A DNA stretch of 64,000 nt from Prauserella muralis (GTDB lineage Bacteria; Actinomycetota; Actinomycetes; Mycobacteriales; Pseudonocardiaceae), in assembly GCF_003202285.1 (NCBI RefSeq), contig NZ_MASW01000002.1, forward strand, positions 620,001 through 684,000. The letters are read 5' to 3'. A program made the position numbers and the translations under genes. Shown one piece after another: positions 51,649 to 60,131 of this stretch. The stretch's first letter is position 1, and each line of letters starts with the position of its first letter. Below the pieces are notes generated by a model. That model had not been told where the DNA came from, ran no database searches, and worked only from the letters and a program-made list of their open reading frames with translations.

Positions 51649-52466
51649 AACCGCCGTTCGCCTACTTCGGCGGCAAAACCAGGCTCGCCGAACAGATCGT
51701 GGCGACGTTCCCGCCGCACGAGCACTACGTCGAGCCATACGCGGGGTCCCTCGCCGTGCTGCTGGCCAAGCCGCGGTCGCGCATGGAGACCGTCAACGAC
51801 CTCGACGGCGACCTGATGACGTTCTGGCGCGTGCTGCGCGAGCAGCCCGACGAGCTGGCCCGGGTCTGTGCACTCACGCCGCACGCACGCGCCGAGTTCC
51901 TCGAGGCCTACGCGCTGGGCCTCGAGGTCCCGGACGACGTCGAGCGCGCCCGACGTGTCTGGGTCCGCCTCTCGCAGTCCCGCTCCGGCACCCTGCGCCG
52001 CACCGGCTGGCGCCACTACATCGACCCCGCCGGCTCAAACACCTCCATGCCGGGATACCTCGAGGCCTACGTCGGGCGCATGTTTCCAGCAGCCGAGCGA
52101 CTCGCCGGCGTGTCGCTGGAGTGCCAGCCCGCGCTGGACATCATCGAACGCTACGGCCGCAGCCCGGACGTGCTGCTCTACGTCGACCCGCCTTACCTCG
52201 GCAGCACCCGCGTTTCCGGCGGCTACCGGCACGAGATGAAGGGCAGGGACGAGCACCGGGAACTCGCCGCGGCGCTCGCCGACTGCCGTGCCTCCGTGGT
52301 GCTCTCCGGCTACGACAGCCCGCTCTACGCCGAGCTGTACGACGGCTGGTACAGCACGCGCATCGACACCACCACCGGACAGGGCGGCACCCGCCAGGAA
52401 CGCACCGAGGTTCTGTGGCGCAACCGTGCCGCCGAGCCGTGCCTGTTCGATGTGGAGGCATCGTGA
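51645..52466 (+). CDS. Phage DNA adenine methyltransferase (D12 class)
   Basis: A 273-residue Dam-like enzyme. AdoMet-binding FGGK (8-11), the catalytic DPPY (181-184), YVEPYAGSLAVLL after the first motif and VVLSGYDSPLY near the end. Start GTG 51645 has CGGAGG upstream. With the cytosine enzyme it gives the phage two independent DNA modifications. Confidence 0.9.
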   Translation: MKPPFAYFGGKTRLAEQIVATFPPHEHYVEPYAGSLAVLLAKPRSRMETVNDLDGDLMTFWRVLREQPDELARVCALTPHARAEFLEAYALGLEVPDDVERARRVWVRLSQSRSGTLRRTGWRHYIDPAGSNTSMPGYLEAYVGRMFPAAERLAGVSLECQPALDIIERYGRSPDVLLYVDPPYLGSTRVSGGYRHEMKGRDEHRELAAALADCRASVVLSGYDSPLYAELYDGWYSTRIDTTTGQGGTRQERTEVLWRNRAAEPCLFDVEAS

Positions 52467-52672
52467 CCGTCCACGAGCGCGACTGCGCACCCTGCGACGC
52501 CGCCCGCGCGGTGGTGGACGAGCTCGCCGCGCACTGGGACCCGATCGGCAACTGGGACGAGGTCGAGGCGCTCGACGGCCACGGCGGCACCCTGCGCGAC
52601 CAGGCCGTGCGCCTCGTCGCCGACGTCCTCCACCGCTACCCGCTCCCCGCACCGCCGAGGAGACCCACATGA
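52463..52672 (+). CDS. Small phage protein with CxxC
   Basis: A 69-residue protein beginning HERDCAPCDAARAVVDELAA, with a helical middle. Coupled at both ends by four-base overlaps. Function unknown. Confidence 0.55.
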   Translation: MTVHERDCAPCDAARAVVDELAAHWDPIGNWDEVEALDGHGGTLRDQAVRLVADVLHRYPLPAPPRRPT

Positions 52673-52857
52673 CCCGCGACCACCCCCGCCGCGACCGCAC
52701 CGGCGAACCCATCGACGAACCCGAACCCCACGACCCCCGCTGCCACGACGGTTGGATCAACCGCGACAGCACACCCGCCCGCCCCTGCTACCACTGCAAA
52801 CCCTGGACACGACCCGACCGACGCCGAGCACAAATCCACGGACCACACGGAGGCTGA
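52669..52857 (+). CDS. Small His/Cys-rich phage protein
   Basis: A 62-residue protein with PRCHDGWINRD and PCYHCKPW, a likely zinc knuckle. ATG 52669 overlaps the previous stop. Function unknown. Confidence 0.5.
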   Translation: MTRDHPRRDRTGEPIDEPEPHDPRCHDGWINRDSTPARPCYHCKPWTRPDRRRAQIHGPHGG

Positions 52858-52913
52858 CATCCCGCTGACCAGCACACCCCATGAGAACCTGACCTTGACC
52901 AGAGGAGCTTGAC

Positions 52914-53393
52914 ATGGGAGACACGCGCTCGTCGGAGGCGAAGGAGGCCAGCGAGGCCCGCAAGGACGCCGTGCTGCGGATGCGCCGCGACGGCATGGAC
53001 TTCGAGGCCATCGGTGCCGCGCTCGACCCGCCTGTGTCCAAGCAGCGCGCGCACCAGATCTACGCCGAGGCGTTGCGGCAGATCCCCGCCCAGTCTGTCG
53101 CCGAGTACCGGGCCGAGCAGGAGCAGCGGCTCGACGAACTGCGCCGCCAGGCGCTCGCGGTGCTCGGCCGGGACCATCTCGCGGTGTCGCAGGGCAGGGT
53201 CGTGCGGCTCAGCGACGACGGCCCGCCGGTGCTCGACGACATGCCGAAGCTGCGCGCCGTCGAGACCATCCTCAAGATCGAGGAACGCCTCGCCCGGCTG
53301 CGCGGCATCGACGTGCCCACCAAGGCGCAGGTCGAGGGCAACGTGCAGGTCAAGTACCTCGTCGAGGGCATCAACCCCAAGGAGCTGACGTGA
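52914..53393 (+). CDS. Small terminase subunit-like protein
   Basis: A 159-residue helical protein. Residues 10-55 resemble a helix-turn-helix (AVLRMRRDGMDFEAIGAALD, VSKQRAHQIYAEAL); the middle is a long coiled helix (AEYRAEQEQRLDELRRQALA) ending in IEERLARLRGIDVP, typical of small terminase oligomerisation regions. AGAGGAG precedes the ATG. It would recognise pac/cos and lie upstream of the large subunit, as here. Confidence 0.65.
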   Translation: MGDTRSSEAKEASEARKDAVLRMRRDGMDFEAIGAALDPPVSKQRAHQIYAEALRQIPAQSVAEYRAEQEQRLDELRRQALAVLGRDHLAVSQGRVVRLSDDGPPVLDDMPKLRAVETILKIEERLARLRGIDVPTKAQVEGNVQVKYLVEGINPKELT

Positions 53394-53683
53394 CCACCAC
53401 CCACCACACCATCACCACCGGGCTGTCCGAGCGCGACCGGCTCGCCCTCTGCGACTGGACCCGCCAGCACGGCGTAGACCCCACCACCGTGCCGATGGCG
53501 AGCAGCATCGTCCTCGACGCCACCACGGTCACGTTCGAGCAGTACGTGCTCGACGACACCGGCCGGCCGCGCTGCATCCGTGACGAGCACGGCCACCCGG
53601 TCGACGTCGAGCGCACCACGATCACCGTGCCCCGCCGCCACCCCTGGCCGTTCGAGGGCTCACCCACCCCAGAGGCGACATGA
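53390..53683 (+). CDS. Hypothetical phage protein
   Basis: A 97-residue beta-rich protein (TVTFEQYVLDDTGRPRCIRD). GTG overlaps the previous stop. No family recognised. Confidence 0.55.
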   Translation: MTTTHHTITTGLSERDRLALCDWTRQHGVDPTTVPMASSIVLDATTVTFEQYVLDDTGRPRCIRDEHGHPVDVERTTITVPRRHPWPFEGSPTPEAT

Positions 53684-53820
53684 TCACCACCATCGCGACG
53701 ATCGTGACCGTGCTGTGCGCCCTGGCGAGCGTCTACTACGCGCGCCAGTCGCACAAGGCCCGCAAGCGCGCCGAGGAGTCGGCGCGGCTGAGTCAGCTTT
53801 GGAGGGGTCCTCGTGGATGA
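53680..53820 (+). CDS. 46-residue membrane protein
   Basis: One N-terminal helix (ITTIATIVTVLCALASVYYA) then a basic tail. Both ends overlap neighbouring genes, so it is likely translated. Confidence 0.5.
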   Translation: MITTIATIVTVLCALASVYYARQSHKARKRAEESARLSQLWRGPRG

Positions 53821-54445
53821 GAAGTCGGCGGCCGTGACCGACATCGTCGACGCGATCGACCGCGCGCTCGGCTGCCTGCAGTGCGGCGGCCCCCTCGGCG
53901 ACAGCCCCTCGACCGACTTCTGCCGCGAGGCCTGCCAGCGCGACTGGCACACCGCACGCGCCGACGCCGCCACCGACACCCCCGTCGACGTCGAGGCGGT
54001 GCACCGACTGGTCACCAGCGCGCCACTGCCCCCGCCGCCGGTCAAACTCACCCGCGCCCAGATCGCCGCCCTCCAAGCACACGCCGACCCGTCACCACCG
54101 CCCCCACGTGACGGCGCCCTCGGCACGTTCTTCGGCGCCCCCGTCATCGAGGTCGACACCGACGAGGAATCCACCCCGCACCAGCTCGCCGAGCACGCAG
54201 CGGCCTGCCCCTCGGGCCTCCCACACTGCGGCTGCACGATCCAGCCAGCCGGTGAGCTGCTCGTCGCCGACGACAACCTCACCGACGAGCAGCTCGCCCA
54301 GCTCCGCGACACGTGGACAGCAGCCATGGCCACGCGCACGCGGATCGTCCCCCACGGCTCGCCGTTCCGGAGCGCCATCACCGCGGCCACGCAGCCCCAA
54401 CCCCGCCCATGGTGGCGCCGCCTGCTCAGGCAGGTGTGGCCATGA
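53813..54445 (+). CDS. Phage protein with zinc-binding N-terminus
   Basis: A 210-residue protein. CLQCGGPLGDSPSTDFCREA near residues 21-40 is a zinc ribbon; a second cluster (CPSGLPHCGCTIQ) is near residue 143. The middle has VKLTRAQIAALQAHADP and an FGAPVIEVDTDEE stretch seen in actinophage proteins of unknown role. GTG start. Lies just before terminase. Confidence 0.6.
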   Translation: MDEKSAAVTDIVDAIDRALGCLQCGGPLGDSPSTDFCREACQRDWHTARADAATDTPVDVEAVHRLVTSAPLPPPPVKLTRAQIAALQAHADPSPPPPRDGALGTFFGAPVIEVDTDEESTPHQLAEHAAACPSGLPHCGCTIQPAGELLVADDNLTDEQLAQLRDTWTAAMATRTRIVPHGSPFRSAITAATQPQPRPWWRRLLRQVWP

Positions 54446-54543
54446 CCGGGCCCTTGATCGTCATGGCCGCCGCCTGGGTCGCGTTCGGCGTACTGCTCGC
54501 CCTGCACTGCTGGTGGCACCGACCCTGGAGAAAGCGCCTGTGA
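54442..54543 (+). CDS. 33-residue membrane protein
   Basis: A single helix (LIVMAAAWVAFGVLLALHCW) with a basic end. ATG overlaps the previous stop and its stop overlaps the terminase GTG. Short but fully coupled. Confidence 0.45.
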   Translation: MTGPLIVMAAAWVAFGVLLALHCWWHRPWRKRL

Positions 54544-55865
54544 CCGCGCCCGTCATCGAGCACGTCTACCGACCCCGCGGCGCCGCCCTCACCCTCCTCC
54601 ACAGCCGCGACCCCGAAGTCCTCCTCTCAGGCCCGGCCGGCACCGGCAAGTCCCGCGCATGCCTCGAAAAGCTGCACCTCATGGCCCTGCTCAACCCCGG
54701 CATGCGCGGCCTCATGGTCCGCAAGACCGCCGTATCCCTGACCTCGACGGGCCTGGTCACCTACGAGCAGCACGTGGCCGCGGAGTCCATCCAGGCCGGG
54801 CACGTGTCGTGGTACGGCGGCAGCCAGAAAGAGGCCGCCGCGTGGCGCTACACGAACGGCTCGATCATCAACGTCGGTGGCATGGACAAACCCACCAAGA
54901 TCATGTCCAGCGAGTACGACGTGATCTACGTCCAGGAAGCGATCGAGCTCGGCAAGGAGGACTGGGAAGCCTGCTCGTCCCGTCTGCGCAACGGCAAGGT
55001 GTCGTTCCAGCAGTTGATCGCCGACACCAACCCGTCACACGCGAACCACTGGCTCAAGAAGCGCGCCGACACCGGCTCGACGAAGATCCTGTGGTCCAAG
55101 CACGAGGACAACCCGGTGTACTTCGACGAGCACGGCCAGCCCACCGAACGCGGCCGCGCGTACTTGGAACGGCTCGACGCCCTCACCGGGGTGCGCAAGC
55201 TGCGCCTCCGCGACGGGCTGTGGGTGTCCGCCGAAGGCATCATCTGGGAGGAGTGGGACGAGGCCATCCACCTCGTCGACCGCCGCCCGATTCCCGACTC
55301 GTGGCCGCGTTGGTGGGTCGTCGACTTCGGCTACACCAACCCGTTCGTCTGCCAGTTCTGGGCCGAGGACCCCGACGGCAGGCTGTGGCGATACCGGGAG
55401 ATCTACCACACCCGTCGCCTGGTCGAGGACCACGCGCGGCAGATCCTCAAGCTCGTCGCGCCCGGCGGCCGGTGGAAGGAGCCGAAGCCCCGCGCGATCG
55501 TGTGCGACCACGACGCCGAAGACCGGGCCACGCTCGAACGCCACCTCGGCATGTCCACCGTCGCCGCGAAAAAGGACGTCACCCCCGGCATCGAGGCTGT
55601 GGCGACCCGGTTCCGCCGCGCAGGCGACGGCAAGCCGCGATTGATGCTGATGCGGGACTCGCTCGTCGAGCGTGACGCCGACCTCGACGCACGCGAGCTA
55701 CCGACGTGCACCGAGGAGGAGATCCCCGGCTACGTGTGGGACGTGCAGGACGGGAAGCCACCCAAGGAACAGCCGGTGAAGGAGAACGACCACGGCTGCG
55801 ATGCGATGCGCTATGTGGTCGCCGAGCGGGACCTGCAGCCGAAGCCGAACGTGCGCTGGCTGTAG
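54540..55865 (+). CDS. Terminase large subunit
   Basis: A 441-residue packaging motor. Walker A GPAGTGKS at 31-38, Walker B with catalytic E133 (YDVIYVQEA), and an RNase-H-like nuclease with acidic residues D262 (VVDFGYTNPF), D323 (VCDHDAED) and D421 (NDHGCDAMRY). Length and motifs fit the PBSX/Terminase-6 group. GTG start; the gene ends the plus-strand run before the minus-strand insertion. Confidence 0.93.
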   Translation: MTAPVIEHVYRPRGAALTLLHSRDPEVLLSGPAGTGKSRACLEKLHLMALLNPGMRGLMVRKTAVSLTSTGLVTYEQHVAAESIQAGHVSWYGGSQKEAAAWRYTNGSIINVGGMDKPTKIMSSEYDVIYVQEAIELGKEDWEACSSRLRNGKVSFQQLIADTNPSHANHWLKKRADTGSTKILWSKHEDNPVYFDEHGQPTERGRAYLERLDALTGVRKLRLRDGLWVSAEGIIWEEWDEAIHLVDRRPIPDSWPRWWVVDFGYTNPFVCQFWAEDPDGRLWRYREIYHTRRLVEDHARQILKLVAPGGRWKEPKPRAIVCDHDAEDRATLERHLGMSTVAAKKDVTPGIEAVATRFRRAGDGKPRLMLMRDSLVERDADLDARELPTCTEEEIPGYVWDVQDGKPPKEQPVKENDHGCDAMRYVVAERDLQPKPNVRWL

Positions 55866-55911
55866 CTGACCAGCGGCTTCGACGGTTACTCTCAGCCCCG
55901 CTTAAACGACG

Positions 55912-55940
55912 AAACCCCCGGCGGGGGTCGCCGGGGGTTT
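55912..55940. terminator. Bidirectional terminator after terminase
   Basis: A perfect 12-bp stem (AAACCCCCGGCG and its complement) around a GGGGT loop. It lies 46 bases after the terminase stop and overlaps the end of the convergent minus-strand gene, whose stop codon is inside the hairpin. Confidence 0.8.
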
Positions 55941-56262
55941 AGCGTCGGGCCAGCTCGGCCTTGATGTCGCGGACGGTGCGCCAGTCGCTGTAGGGGTCGA
56001 GGGTCGCGAGGTAGGCGGTGAGCGTCTCGGCGGGGACGGTGGCCAGCTTGGCCAGTCGCTCGGCCACCGGGGTGGCCTTCTCGATCCCGCAGTCCAGGTC
56101 GGCGATCTTCGCGAACGCGGCGGGCTTGCTGCCGTGGACGCTGATGATGTCCTGGTCGCTCGTGCGGTAGGCGACGTACTGGCCGTCCCAGCAGGTGCCC
56201 TTGACCTTGCGAACCTGGTAGTCGCCGAGGGTGATGACCGGGGCGGTGAGCTGCAAGTTCAT
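55939..56262 (-). CDS. Moron-type phage protein, unknown
   Basis: A 107-residue protein on the strand opposite the late genes: TLGDYQVRKVKGTCWDGQYV, then VHGSKPAAFAKIADLDCGIE and a helical C-terminus ending in a DWRTVRDIKAEL stretch. AGAGGAG precedes ATG 56262. It has its own promoter, with an operator in the spacer. Expression in lysogens is likely; function not recognised. Confidence 0.6.
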   Translation of the reverse strand: MNLQLTAPVITLGDYQVRKVKGTCWDGQYVAYRTSDQDIISVHGSKPAAFAKIADLDCGIEKATPVAERLAKLATVPAETLTAYLATLDPYSDWRTVRDIKAELARR

Positions 56263-56305
56263 CTCTGCTCCTCTGTGTAGTTATCTGTGCTGCGCTGTTG
56301 TAAAT

Positions 56306-56380
56306 AGAATAGCAGGGTGGGTACCCACCCTCAAGAGGTAATGTGAAGAAAAATTGGGTGGGTACCCACTGTGGTAAGAT
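56306..56380. promoter_or_regulatory. Divergent promoters with two GTGGGTACCCAC operators
   Basis: GTGGGTACCCAC, a perfect palindrome, occurs at 56317-56328 and 56358-56369, centres 41 bp apart. Leftward promoter: -35 TTGAGG (56334-56329), 17-bp spacer containing the whole first operator, -10 TATTCT (56311-56306). Rightward: -35-like TTGGGT (56354-56359), -10 TAAGAT (56375-56380) and GTG start at 56387, so the second operator lies between its boxes. The ribbon-helix-helix protein encoded to the right is the obvious ligand. Confidence 0.75.
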
Positions 56381-56386
56381 CCAGCG

Positions 56387-56572
56387 GTGCCAACGCAGGG
56401 AAACCCGAAACTCACCGTCCGCATCGACGAACACACACGCGCCCGGTTCGTCGCCGCCGCCTACAACGCCGGCACCACCGGGTCCGAACTCGTCACGGCG
56501 TTCATCCGCTGGTACCTCGGCGAGGACGGCGCCGAACTACCGCGCCGCCCCGAGCCCGCCCGCGAGCAGTAG
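56387..56572 (+). CDS. Ribbon-helix-helix (Arc/CopG-type) repressor
   Basis: A 61-residue protein: the N-terminal beta strand (PKLTVRIDEHTRARF) and two helices (GTTGSELVTAFIRWYLGED) are an RHH fold. GTG starts six bases after the -10 box, so the mRNA is probably leaderless. It likely represses itself and the divergent gene through the paired palindromes. Confidence 0.75.
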   Translation: MPTQGNPKLTVRIDEHTRARFVAAAYNAGTTGSELVTAFIRWYLGEDGAELPRRPEPAREQ

Positions 56573-56599
56573 CCGACGACACGCCGCCAGACAGCAGAA

Positions 56600-56630
56600 C
56601 GCCCGGCCCCGCTGGTCCTGGGGCCGGGCG
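56600..56630. terminator. Bidirectional terminator
   Basis: An 11-bp perfect stem (CGCCCGGCCCC and its complement) with a nine-base loop, between the RHH gene and the convergent minus-strand gene at 56643. Confidence 0.78.
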
Positions 56631-56642
56631 CTACTGCGGCGA

Positions 56643-56924
56643 TCAGACGTTGCGGATGCCGAGCAGCGTCACCGTGACCTGCTTCGACACTGCGGCCCGC
56701 ACCGACCAGTCATCCGGGCTGGCCGAGGTGACCCACGCCCGACCCTCCACCGAGCGGGCGCCGGTGACCTGCGCGGCCACGCTGACCAGCCCCTGATCCG
56801 GCCCCGCCAGCGGGGCGTTCGCCCCCGCGACGACCATGTCGATGTCGGCGTCGAAGGCGTGCGTGAAGTAGCCGCTCGCGTCCGTGGTGACGGTGAGCTC
56901 GACGGCCTGGATCTCCTGCGCCAT
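56643..56924 (-). CDS. Small beta-rich phage protein
   Basis: A 93-residue protein with alternating strands (AVELTVTTDASGYFTHAFDA, VTLLGIRNV). ATG 56924 has AGAGGAAC upstream. On the minus strand within the head gene region, with its own control region; could be a decoration or surface protein or a lysogenic gene. No family recognised. Confidence 0.5.
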   Translation of the reverse strand: MAQEIQAVELTVTTDASGYFTHAFDADIDMVVAGANAPLAGPDQGLVSVAAQVTGARSVEGRAWVTSASPDDWSVRAAVSKQVTVTLLGIRNV

Positions 56925-56977
56925 GCGCGTTCCTCTCTGAGGTGGTGTCGCCCAATGCGACACGCTGACCTGCCTAT

Positions 56978-57001
56978 CTGCGTAACTACGTAGATACGCA
57001 G
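56978..57001. promoter_or_regulatory. 24-bp palindrome between divergent phage genes
   Basis: Outer arms CTGCGTA and TACGCAG, inner palindrome CTACGTAG, with one mismatched pair (A/A). It lies 53 bases from the 56924 start and six from the 57008 start, so it can control both directions. A TAGATA -10-like box overlaps its right half. Confidence 0.6.
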
Positions 57002-57007
57002 GTTGGC

Positions 57008-57223
57008 ATGTATCCTGCCATCGTGATCACACGGCTCGCGCGCCTGCTCCGGCCTGTCGCGAACCGACTCGCGCCCGCCACCCTGTCGCTCAGCGCGCTG
57101 GGCTGCGCTGTCGGCGCCGCCTGGTACCACGGCGTCACCACAGGCCTGCTCGGCACGGCGGGGGCGCTGCTGCTCGCCGAGTGGCGCATGGTCGAACCCC
57201 CGACCGACGGCGGCCGACAGTGA
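57008..57223 (+). CDS. Small membrane protein before portal
   Basis: A 71-residue protein with one or two helices (LGCAVGAAWYHGVTTGLLGT then AGALLLA). ATG 57008 has no ribosome site but follows a -10-like box closely. The stop overlaps the portal GTG. Confidence 0.5.
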   Translation: MYPAIVITRLARLLRPVANRLAPATLSLSALGCAVGAAWYHGVTTGLLGTAGALLLAEWRMVEPPTDGGRQ

Positions 57224-59340
57224 GGCCGCTCACCGCGCCCCGCGTGCGCAACGACGCCCCGGTGCCGCTCGCGTCCCGCGTCCAGTCCCGCATCCCGTGG
57301 TTCGGCAACCTCGGCAAGCTCGGCCAGCTCGAAGCGATGGCCAACAACGGCACCGTGTTCGGCATCGTCGACCGCATCGCCCCCAGCGTCGCCCGCACCG
57401 AGTGGAAGCTCTACCGCAAGGCCGCCTCGGGCAGGGAGGAAGACCGCACCGAGGTGACCCGGCACTCCGCGCTCGACCTGATCAACCGGCCGAACCCGCA
57501 CTTCACCCGCATGCTGCTGTTCGAGACCAGCCAGCAGCACCACGACCTCACCGGCGAAGCCCCCTGGGTCGTCAGCTACGTGCGCGGTTTCGCCCGGCCG
57601 CTGGAGCTGTGGCCCGTGCGCCCCGACCGGCTCGTCCCGGTGCCGCACCCCACGAAGTACCTCGCCGGGTGGGTGTATCAGTCGCCGGACGGCGAGCAGG
57701 TGCCGCTCGAGCTGCACGAGGTGATCTTCAACCGGCGGCCGAACCCGGCCGACCCGTACCGCGGGATGGGCCCGGTGCAGGCGGTGCTCACCGACATCTA
57801 CGGGTCGAAGGCCGCGGCCGAGTGGAACAAGAACTTCTTCCTCAACAGCGCCGAGCCGGGCGGCATCATCGAGATCCCGCGGTCGCTGCAGGACGAGGAC
57901 TTCCAGCGGCTGCGCATGCGGTGGAACGAGCAGCACAAGGGCGTGTCCAAAGCCCACCGCGTCGCGATCCTCGAAGAGGGCGTGTGGAAGGACCGCAAGT
58001 ACACCCAGCGGGACATGCAGTTCGCCGAGCTGCGCGGCGTCAGCCGCGACGCGATCATGGAGGCGTTCGGGTTCCCCAAGGGCATGCTCGGCATCACCGA
58101 GGACGTCAACCGCTCGAACGGTGAGGTCGGCGAGGAGATCTTCGCGCGCTGGCTCGTGGTGCCCCGGCTCGACCGGTGGCGCGACGTGCTCAACCACAGT
58201 CTGCTGCCGCTGTACGGCAAGGACACCGCGGCGAAGTACGAGTTCGACTACGACTCCCCGGTCCCCGAGGACGAGGCCGCCGAGAACGCCGCGCGCGAGT
58301 CGAAGGCCAACACCGCCAAGACCTACATCGACGCCGGGTTCACCGGCGAGTCCGTGCAGGAGGCGCTCGAACTGCCCGACGCGCTCGTGTGGGAGAAGCC
58401 CGAGCCGCAGCCCGCCCCGGCACCGCCCGAGCCCGCCCCCGGTGGCGCGCCCGAACCGCCCGCACCCGAGCCCGCGCCCACCCCGACGCCCCCGGAGCCA
58501 CCGCGGAACCGCCACCCGCACCCGCACCGGCACGTGCGCAACGCCGACCTGCCCGAGCCGCCCGACGGCGTGCCGGCCACCGACGTCGACGCCGTCGAGG
58601 CCGTCGACCTCGAACCCGTACAGGCCGACTGGGAACACGCCGTCGCCGGGATCATGGCGACCTGGGTCGGCACCGTCGTGCAGGACTGGATCGACCAGCT
58701 CATCGAGGCTCTGCGCGCGATCCTGCGCGGCGACGACAACACCCCGCTCGTCGACATCCGCGTCGACTCCAGCGACGCCGCGCAGCGCCTGCACGACGCC
58801 ATGCGCGACCTCGCCGCCAAGGCCGCCGACCACGTCGTCATCGAGGCCGACCAGCAGGGCGCCGACATTCAACCGGTCACCCCGCCCGACGCCGACCTCG
58901 ACGCCATGGCGCGCGAGGCCGCCGCGCTCGACGCCGACCGCTACGGCAGCTCGGCCGCCCGCGAGGCCGCCCGAATCCGGCCCGGCCTGCCCGACGACGA
59001 GGTGATCGAGCGGGTGCGGCAGCACCTCGACGACCTGTCCGACGCCGGGTCGCGCGAGATGCTCGCCGCGGCGATGACCGACGCGCAGAACCAGGCCCGC
59101 AAGGCCACGCTCCGGTCCGTCCCGGACGTGGCGCTGTACGCGTCCGAGGTGCTGGACACGAACACGTGCGCACCGTGCCGTGCCGTGCACGGCCGGTGGA
59201 TCGCGAACAGCGCCGACATGACCGCCGTCGACCGGCTCTACCCGACCGGCGGCTACATCGACTGCCTCGGCCGGTGGCGCTGCCGCGGAACCATCGTCGG
59301 GATCTGGCGCCCCGCGCAGACCAGGGAAGGCGAGGAGTGA
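57220..59340 (+). CDS. Portal protein fused to a MuF-like domain
   Basis: A 706-residue protein. Residues ~10-390 are an HK97-type portal (FGIVDRIAPSVARTEWKLYR, MGPVQAVLTDIYGSKAAAEW, GFPKGMLGITEDVNRSNGEV). A Pro/Glu-rich linker (PEPQPAPAPPEPAPGG) follows, then a helical segment and a C-terminal MuF-type domain with paired Cys and His (NTCAPCRAVHGRW, GYIDCLGRWRCRG). Separate genes are usual; the fusion joins the DNA channel and head-assembly protein. GTG start overlaps the previous stop. Confidence 0.85.
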   Translation: MRPLTAPRVRNDAPVPLASRVQSRIPWFGNLGKLGQLEAMANNGTVFGIVDRIAPSVARTEWKLYRKAASGREEDRTEVTRHSALDLINRPNPHFTRMLLFETSQQHHDLTGEAPWVVSYVRGFARPLELWPVRPDRLVPVPHPTKYLAGWVYQSPDGEQVPLELHEVIFNRRPNPADPYRGMGPVQAVLTDIYGSKAAAEWNKNFFLNSAEPGGIIEIPRSLQDEDFQRLRMRWNEQHKGVSKAHRVAILEEGVWKDRKYTQRDMQFAELRGVSRDAIMEAFGFPKGMLGITEDVNRSNGEVGEEIFARWLVVPRLDRWRDVLNHSLLPLYGKDTAAKYEFDYDSPVPEDEAAENAARESKANTAKTYIDAGFTGESVQEALELPDALVWEKPEPQPAPAPPEPAPGGAPEPPAPEPAPTPTPPEPPRNRHPHPHRHVRNADLPEPPDGVPATDVDAVEAVDLEPVQADWEHAVAGIMATWVGTVVQDWIDQLIEALRAILRGDDNTPLVDIRVDSSDAAQRLHDAMRDLAAKAADHVVIEADQQGADIQPVTPPDADLDAMAREAAALDADRYGSSAAREAARIRPGLPDDEVIERVRQHLDDLSDAGSREMLAAAMTDAQNQARKATLRSVPDVALYASEVLDTNTCAPCRAVHGRWIANSADMTAVDRLYPTGGYIDCLGRWRCRGTIVGIWRPAQTREGEE

Positions 59341-60131
59341 TGGACCTGGACCCGAAGATCACCGCGCGGGTGGAGGCCTTCCTCAAGGCCCGCGACTCGA
59401 AACCCCGCCCGAAGGCGCAGCAGCGGCCCGGGCGGCGGTTCGAGTACCTCAACGTCACGGACGGCACGCCCGAGCTGGTCATCTACGACGAGATCTGGTT
59501 CCTCGGCGTGTCCGCACAGGACGTCGCCGACCAGCTCGCCGGGCACCGCGGCGACCTGCACGTGCGGATCAACAGCCCGGGCGGGGACGTGTTCGACGGG
59601 TACGCGATCTACAACCTGCTCGCCGAGATCGACGGCGAGGTCACGGTCACCGTGGACGGGCTCGCCGCGTCGGCCGCGTCGTTCATCGCGATGGCCGGGG
59701 ACAAGGTCCGCATGCAGCTCGCGTCGCAGATGATGATCCACGAGGCCTCGGGGTTCTGCTACGGCAACGCGCAGGACATGACGGAGATGGCCGACACCCT
59801 CAACGTCATCTCGGACACGATCGCCGGGCTGTACGCCGAGCGCACCGGCAGCGACGCCGAGGGCTGGCGCACCGCGATGCGCGCCGAAACCTGGTACAGC
59901 CCGCAGGAGGCTGTCGACGCTGGGCTCGCCGACGAGATCGTGCAGCGCCAGCGCCGCCGCGACGACGACCCGCCCGAACCCGCGGCCTACGACCTGTCGG
60001 CGTTCCAGTTCGCCGGCCGCGTCGCCGCGCCCGAACCGGACGCGCCACCGTCCAACCCGGCCCCCCAGCCCCCGGCGTCGGCCTTCGACCCGGAGAAGTT
60101 CAGCAACGCTCTGAAGGAGGCGTTCAAGTGA
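59340..60131 (+). CDS. ClpP-like prohead protease
   Basis: A 263-residue S14-family protease. Catalytic S111 in GLAASAASF, H134 in MMIHEAS and an Asp near residue 159 (ISDTI). Opening INSPGGDVFDGYAIYN is the oxyanion loop. The C-terminal 60 residues are Pro-rich and may include scaffold or be self-cleaved. It processes capsid protein, encoded next. Confidence 0.9.
   Translation: MDLDPKITARVEAFLKARDSKPRPKAQQRPGRRFEYLNVTDGTPELVIYDEIWFLGVSAQDVADQLAGHRGDLHVRINSPGGDVFDGYAIYNLLAEIDGEVTVTVDGLAASAASFIAMAGDKVRMQLASQMMIHEASGFCYGNAQDMTEMADTLNVISDTIAGLYAERTGSDAEGWRTAMRAETWYSPQEAVDAGLADEIVQRQRRRDDDPPEPAAYDLSAFQFAGRVAAPEPDAPPSNPAPQPPASAFDPEKFSNALKEAFK

Noticed and set aside
56986-59190. 734-codon open frame on the minus strand over the portal gene
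   Set aside because: Mirror of the portal coding sequence with no recognisable domain.
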